Shown here: in pieces, positions 61,139 to 64,000 of the stretch
Layout of the letters: every line of letters begins with the position of its first letter
Position numbering within the stretch: position 1 is the first letter of the stretch
DNA from: Gemmatimonadaceae bacterium
Lineage (GTDB): Bacteria > Gemmatimonadota > Gemmatimonadetes > Gemmatimonadales > Gemmatimonadaceae
DNA: 64,000 nt
NCBI GenBank assembly: GCA_016720905.1
Contig: JADKJT010000001.1
Coordinates: 186,001-250,000 of the forward strand
Reading direction: 5' to 3'
Translations under genes and position numbers: made by a program
The notes under the pieces: generated by a model
Seen by the model: the letters and a program-made list of their open reading frames with translations, nothing else
Told to the model about the DNA's origin: nothing
Databases searched by the model: none

Positions 61139-62551
61139 GTGCTCGCTTCGCGCCTTTCGTCGATCGTCGGTAGCCGCTGGGTCAAGGAGCGGTCCGCCGA
61201 GCTGTTGGCGTTCGACACCGACGCGCTTCCCGGTTATCGCGCCCATCCGAAGCTTGCGGTGTTTCCCGGAACGCGCGAGGAGTTGATCGCCGTCGTCCGG
61301 CTGCTGGCCACAGAGCGGGTGACCTTCGTGCCGCGTGGTGCCGGCACCGGGCTTTCGGGTGGGGCGCTGGCCGACGGTACCGTGCTCCTCGGCCTCAACC
61401 GGCTCACGACGATCATCAATGTCGACGGCCCCAATCGCGTAGCGCACGTGGAACCCGGTGTCGTCAACGCGCGCTTGTCGCGCGCGGTCGCCCCATTGGG
61501 CCTGCACTACGCGCCCGATCCATCCAGCCAGACGGTGTGCACGATCGGCGGCAATGTGGCGGAGAATGCCGGCGGGCCGCATTGCCTGAAGTACGGTGTC
61601 ACGCTCAACCACGTCGTCGCGCTCGAGGTGGTCCTCCCCAACGGCGAGGTGCGCCGGTTCGGCGATCCGTACGGTGAGGCAGACGGATACGATCTGCTGG
61701 GCCTCTTCGTCGGGTCGGAGGGCTGCTTTGGCGTGGCCACCGACATCTGGGTGCGATTGGTGCCGATACCGCAAACCGTGCGCACCCTGCTCGCCGACTT
61801 CGACAGCGTGCATGACGCGGCCAGCGCGGTCACGAGCATCGTCGCCACCGGAATCATCCCGGCGGCGCTCGAGATGATGGACAATGCGACCATTCGGGCC
61901 ATCGAGGCGTCGATCTACGCCGCCGGATATCCCGTGGACGCGGCGGCGATTCTGCTGTGTGAAGTCGACGGGCTGGAGCAGGGTTTGCAGGAGGATGTGG
62001 ACACGATCACCCAGTGCTGTCGCGCGCACGGTGCGCGCGACGTGCGCGTCGCGGCCACCGACGAACAGCGCATGAAGCTCTGGCAAGGGCGCAAGAAGGC
62101 GTTCGGGGCCATGGGACGCATTGCGCCGGCGCTGGTGGTGCAGGACGCCGTCGTCCCTCGCACCAAGCTCCCTGCAATCCTCGACATCATCGCCGGCATC
62201 GGTGCGCGACACCGGGTGAACGTCTGCAACGTCTTTCATGCAGGCGACGGCAATTTGCATCCGAACATTCCGTACGACCCCAACGAGCCCGGTGCGTCCG
62301 AACGGGTTCACGCGGCGATGACCGAGATCATGCAGGCCTGCATCGATGCCGGCGGCACCATCACCGGGGAGCACGGCGTGGGCCTGGACAAGTTGGACTA
62401 CATGCCCAAGCTGTTCGATGACGATTCCCTGGCGATGATGTGCGCCGTGCGCGAAAGTTTTGATCCGGAGCGACGCGCGAATCCCGGGAAGGTGGTCCCG
62501 GTGAAAAGTTGCCGGGAATGGCATCGCGGCACGCCCGTGTCGACAGGGTGA
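61139..62551 (+). CDS. glcD: Glycolate oxidase subunit GlcD (FAD-linked oxidase)
   Basis: A 470-residue flavoprotein of the D-lactate/glycolate dehydrogenase family. The FAD-binding PCMH fold (about 40-220) contains FVPRGAGTGLSGGAL and DPSSQTVCTIGGNVAENAGG, and the C-terminal oxidase domain has NVFHAGDGNLHPN with substrate/metal His and TGEHGVGLDK. It oxidises glycolate to glyoxylate and passes electrons to GlcF. The GTG start has no ribosome site. glcE and glcF follow with overlaps or near overlaps, giving the usual three-subunit operon. Confidence 0.93.
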   Translation: MLASRLSSIVGSRWVKERSAELLAFDTDALPGYRAHPKLAVFPGTREELIAVVRLLATERVTFVPRGAGTGLSGGALADGTVLLGLNRLTTIINVDGPNRVAHVEPGVVNARLSRAVAPLGLHYAPDPSSQTVCTIGGNVAENAGGPHCLKYGVTLNHVVALEVVLPNGEVRRFGDPYGEADGYDLLGLFVGSEGCFGVATDIWVRLVPIPQTVRTLLADFDSVHDAASAVTSIVATGIIPAALEMMDNATIRAIEASIYAAGYPVDAAAILLCEVDGLEQGLQEDVDTITQCCRAHGARDVRVAATDEQRMKLWQGRKKAFGAMGRIAPALVVQDAVVPRTKLPAILDIIAGIGARHRVNVCNVFHAGDGNLHPNIPYDPNEPGASERVHAAMTEIMQACIDAGGTITGEHGVGLDKLDYMPKLFDDDSLAMMCAVRESFDPERRANPGKVVPVKSCREWHRGTPVSTG

Positions 62552-62562
62552 CCGGCCGCTCG

Positions 62563-63771
62563 ATGTCCACCGCCCTGAGCGCGCTGCAATCCACCATCGC
62601 CGACGCCCATGCGTCGGCGACGACGCTGCGCATTCGCGGTGCCGGGACGTGGCTGTCGGCCGGACGGCCGGTTGACGCACCCCAATCCATCAACACGGGC
62701 GATCTCACCGGCATCATCGAATATGTCCCCGGTGATCTCGTCATCACGGCGCACGCCGGCACCACCCTGCGGGAGTTGGCGCAGGTCACGGCGGAGCACC
62801 AGCAATGGTTGGCGCTTGAGCCTTATGCGTCACCGGCCGGAATCGATCACGGGACCATTGGCGCGACCATCGCCACGGCGTCACACGGCCCGCTCGCCCT
62901 CGGATACGGTCGCACCCGCGATCTCATTCTGGGCCTTTCGTTCATCACCGGCGACGGCACCGCCGTGCGCGCCGGTGGCCAAGTGGTCAAGAACGTGGCT
63001 GGTTTTGATCTCGTGCGGATGGCGACGGGTGCATGGGGCACGCTCGGTGTCATTACCCAGGTGAGTCTGCGACTGCATGCGCGGCCCGTGGTCGATGAGA
63101 CCTTCGCCATCGGCGTGCATGTTCCCATGGCGATCGACAACCAGAAAGCGGCACTGACGCCGCTGTTCGCCCGCCTCAATGAGGCCCCGCTGTTGGCGAC
63201 CACCACGTCGCTGGCATCGCTGGTGGTGCTGGCGCACGACCTGCCGGACACCATTCGCGCGTCGCACGACCTGCCGGTGGCCCCGCTGGTGCTGCTGGCT
63301 CGCGCCACGGGCAATCGGACGCGCGTGGATGCCGTGCGCCGTGCCCTTGCCACGCTTGGTGCCGTTGCCATCGTGGACGGGTCGGTCTGGCGTACCATTC
63401 GCGCGATGGACATTGCTGATACCACCATGCGAGTGACCGACGCGCCACTCCAATCGGCCCGCACCTGGCATCACATCGACGCGTGGAGTTCCGCCAACGG
63501 CATCGGGCCACGGCACACACTGATCGAGCCGCTCCGTGGCGCGGTACGCCTGTCGTGCCAACTGCGCAGCACACCAGCAACGCCGTTTACGCTGCCGGAG
63601 CACGCCATTGCGGAGCGGTTGCCGCGGGATGCCTGGCCATCGGTGCCTTCCGCGGTGGACGACCGGATCTCCCGGCGATTGCGACAGGTGTTTGATGCGT
63701 CGGCGATTTTCAACCGTGGCATACTCGGTGAGACCCGTGATGCGCCGGCGTACGGCGTGAGTGCGCCATGA
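62563..63771 (+). CDS. glcE: Glycolate oxidase FAD-binding subunit GlcE
   Basis: A 402-residue second flavoprotein subunit. The PCMH FAD domain is seen in LRIRGAGTW, LVITAHAGTTLREL, PYASPAGIDHGTIGATIATASHGPLALGYGRTRDLILGLSFITGDG and KNVAGFDLVRMATGAWGTLGVITQVSL, the GlcE hallmarks. GlcE assists GlcD in the glycolate oxidase complex. ATG 62563 follows the glcD stop by 11 bases; a GTG at 62548 overlapping that stop (GTGA) is equally possible. Its own stop overlaps the glcF start (ATGA). Confidence 0.9.
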   Translation: MSTALSALQSTIADAHASATTLRIRGAGTWLSAGRPVDAPQSINTGDLTGIIEYVPGDLVITAHAGTTLRELAQVTAEHQQWLALEPYASPAGIDHGTIGATIATASHGPLALGYGRTRDLILGLSFITGDGTAVRAGGQVVKNVAGFDLVRMATGAWGTLGVITQVSLRLHARPVVDETFAIGVHVPMAIDNQKAALTPLFARLNEAPLLATTTSLASLVVLAHDLPDTIRASHDLPVAPLVLLARATGNRTRVDAVRRALATLGAVAIVDGSVWRTIRAMDIADTTMRVTDAPLQSARTWHHIDAWSSANGIGPRHTLIEPLRGAVRLSCQLRSTPATPFTLPEHAIAERLPRDAWPSVPSAVDDRISRRLRQVFDASAIFNRGILGETRDAPAYGVSAP

Positions 63772-64000
63772 GCGTGCTTGCGGGCGCCACCCCGCCGTGC
63801 GCGATACCCGGCACACCATTGGCGCAGGCCGCCGCCGGTCTCGATGCCTGCGTCCATTGCGGCTTCTGTCTGCAGGCCTGTCCGACGTACGTGAATCTGG
63901 AAGACGAGAATGACAGCCCGCGCGGTCGACTGGTGCTCATGCGCCGTCTGCTCGAGGGCGATGTGCCGCTGGACGACGCGGATGTTGGGCGACATCTCGA
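63768..64000 (+). CDS. glcF: Glycolate oxidase iron-sulfur subunit GlcF, 5' part only
   Basis: The visible 77 codons start at ATG 63768 in an ATGA overlap with glcE and run off the right edge. Residues 28-38 hold the first 4Fe-4S cluster motif, CVHCGFCLQACPTY (Cys 28, 31, 34, 38), followed by LEDENDSPRGRLVLMRRLLEG, typical of GlcF and related CCG-domain electron carriers. It passes electrons from GlcD to the quinone pool. The second cluster and the two CCG domains lie outside the window. Confidence 0.9.
   Translation, partial: MSVLAGATPPCAIPGTPLAQAAAGLDACVHCGFCLQACPTYVNLEDENDSPRGRLVLMRRLLEGDVPLDDADVGRHL

Noticed and set aside
1..64000. tRNA or rRNA genes, insertion sequences or prophage
   Set aside because: No cloverleaf, rRNA-like, transposase or phage structural sequence was noticed; gaps between genes are too short for most of them. 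A covariance-model scan was not possible.

Overview
The window is a dense, GC-rich bacterial chromosome segment with about 57 protein genes, no rRNA or tRNA that I could find, no insertion sequence and no CRISPR array. No stretch longer than about 200 bases lacks a gene. The genes indicate a Gram-negative envelope (Omp85 barrel, TamB, MsbA-type exporter, PBP1A, bactofilin-like barrel protein). A short Bacteroidetes-like primary sigma factor and a PorX-type response regulator place it near the Fibrobacteres-Chlorobi-Bacteroidetes group; with the GC content this suggests Gemmatimonadota (Gemmatimonas-like). That assignment is inference, not a database result.

Layout. 1-2000: an acyl-CoA/AMP ligase followed by a truncated NYN-domain protein (minus). 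2054-7920: an NtrY-like kinase, a repeat-containing membrane protein, an NtrC-type sigma-54 regulator, a bactofilin-like/beta-barrel outer membrane protein and an apparently frameshifted DUF4390 gene (plus). 8041-12291: HNH nuclease, amidohydrolase/deaminase and PBP1A (minus). 12361-13659: tyrS. 13683-18293: PorX-like regulator, MsbA-type ABC transporter and class V aminotransferase (minus). 18381-21654: a hypothetical gene, a DnaB-like protein with a defective Walker A motif, yebC, ruvC, ruvA (plus). 21721-26106: M28 peptidase and a DUF3299/ABC exporter set (minus). 26272-38918: ruvB, a GWxTD protein and a long tightly overlapped series queA-tgt-yajC-def-fmt-rsmB-PASTA-rpe-tlpA-tsaD-lgt (plus). 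38989-41691: feoA-feoB-Cys-rich protein behind a candidate Fur box. 41711-44045 (minus): unknown protein, HAD phosphatase, EamA transporter. 44090: small beta-rich protein. 44537-57117 (minus): NlpC/P60 hydrolase, S58 peptidase, a giant hybrid kinase, TamB, Omp85 protein. 57156: ferredoxin-NADP reductase (minus). 58238-end (plus): PduO-type adenosyltransferase, aroB, primary sigma factor, glcD-glcE-glcF (last one truncated).

Themes. (1) Many first genes of transcription units have a TANNTT hexamer 5-9 nt before the start codon, which fits a Bacteroidetes-type -7 box and leaderless mRNAs; the sigma factor that would read it lies in the same window. (2) Tandem arrays with a 7-bp period (GTACYNN and GTCTCCC families) sit at the ends of genes, and one of them encodes the tail of RuvC. 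(3) Several signalling or ATPase proteins have unusual active sites: a hybrid kinase with Asn in place of the phospho-accepting His, and a DnaB paralogue lacking the Walker A lysine. Gene order in the central block is the familiar queuosine / Sec / translation-quality-control set, written with ATGA or TGATG overlaps.
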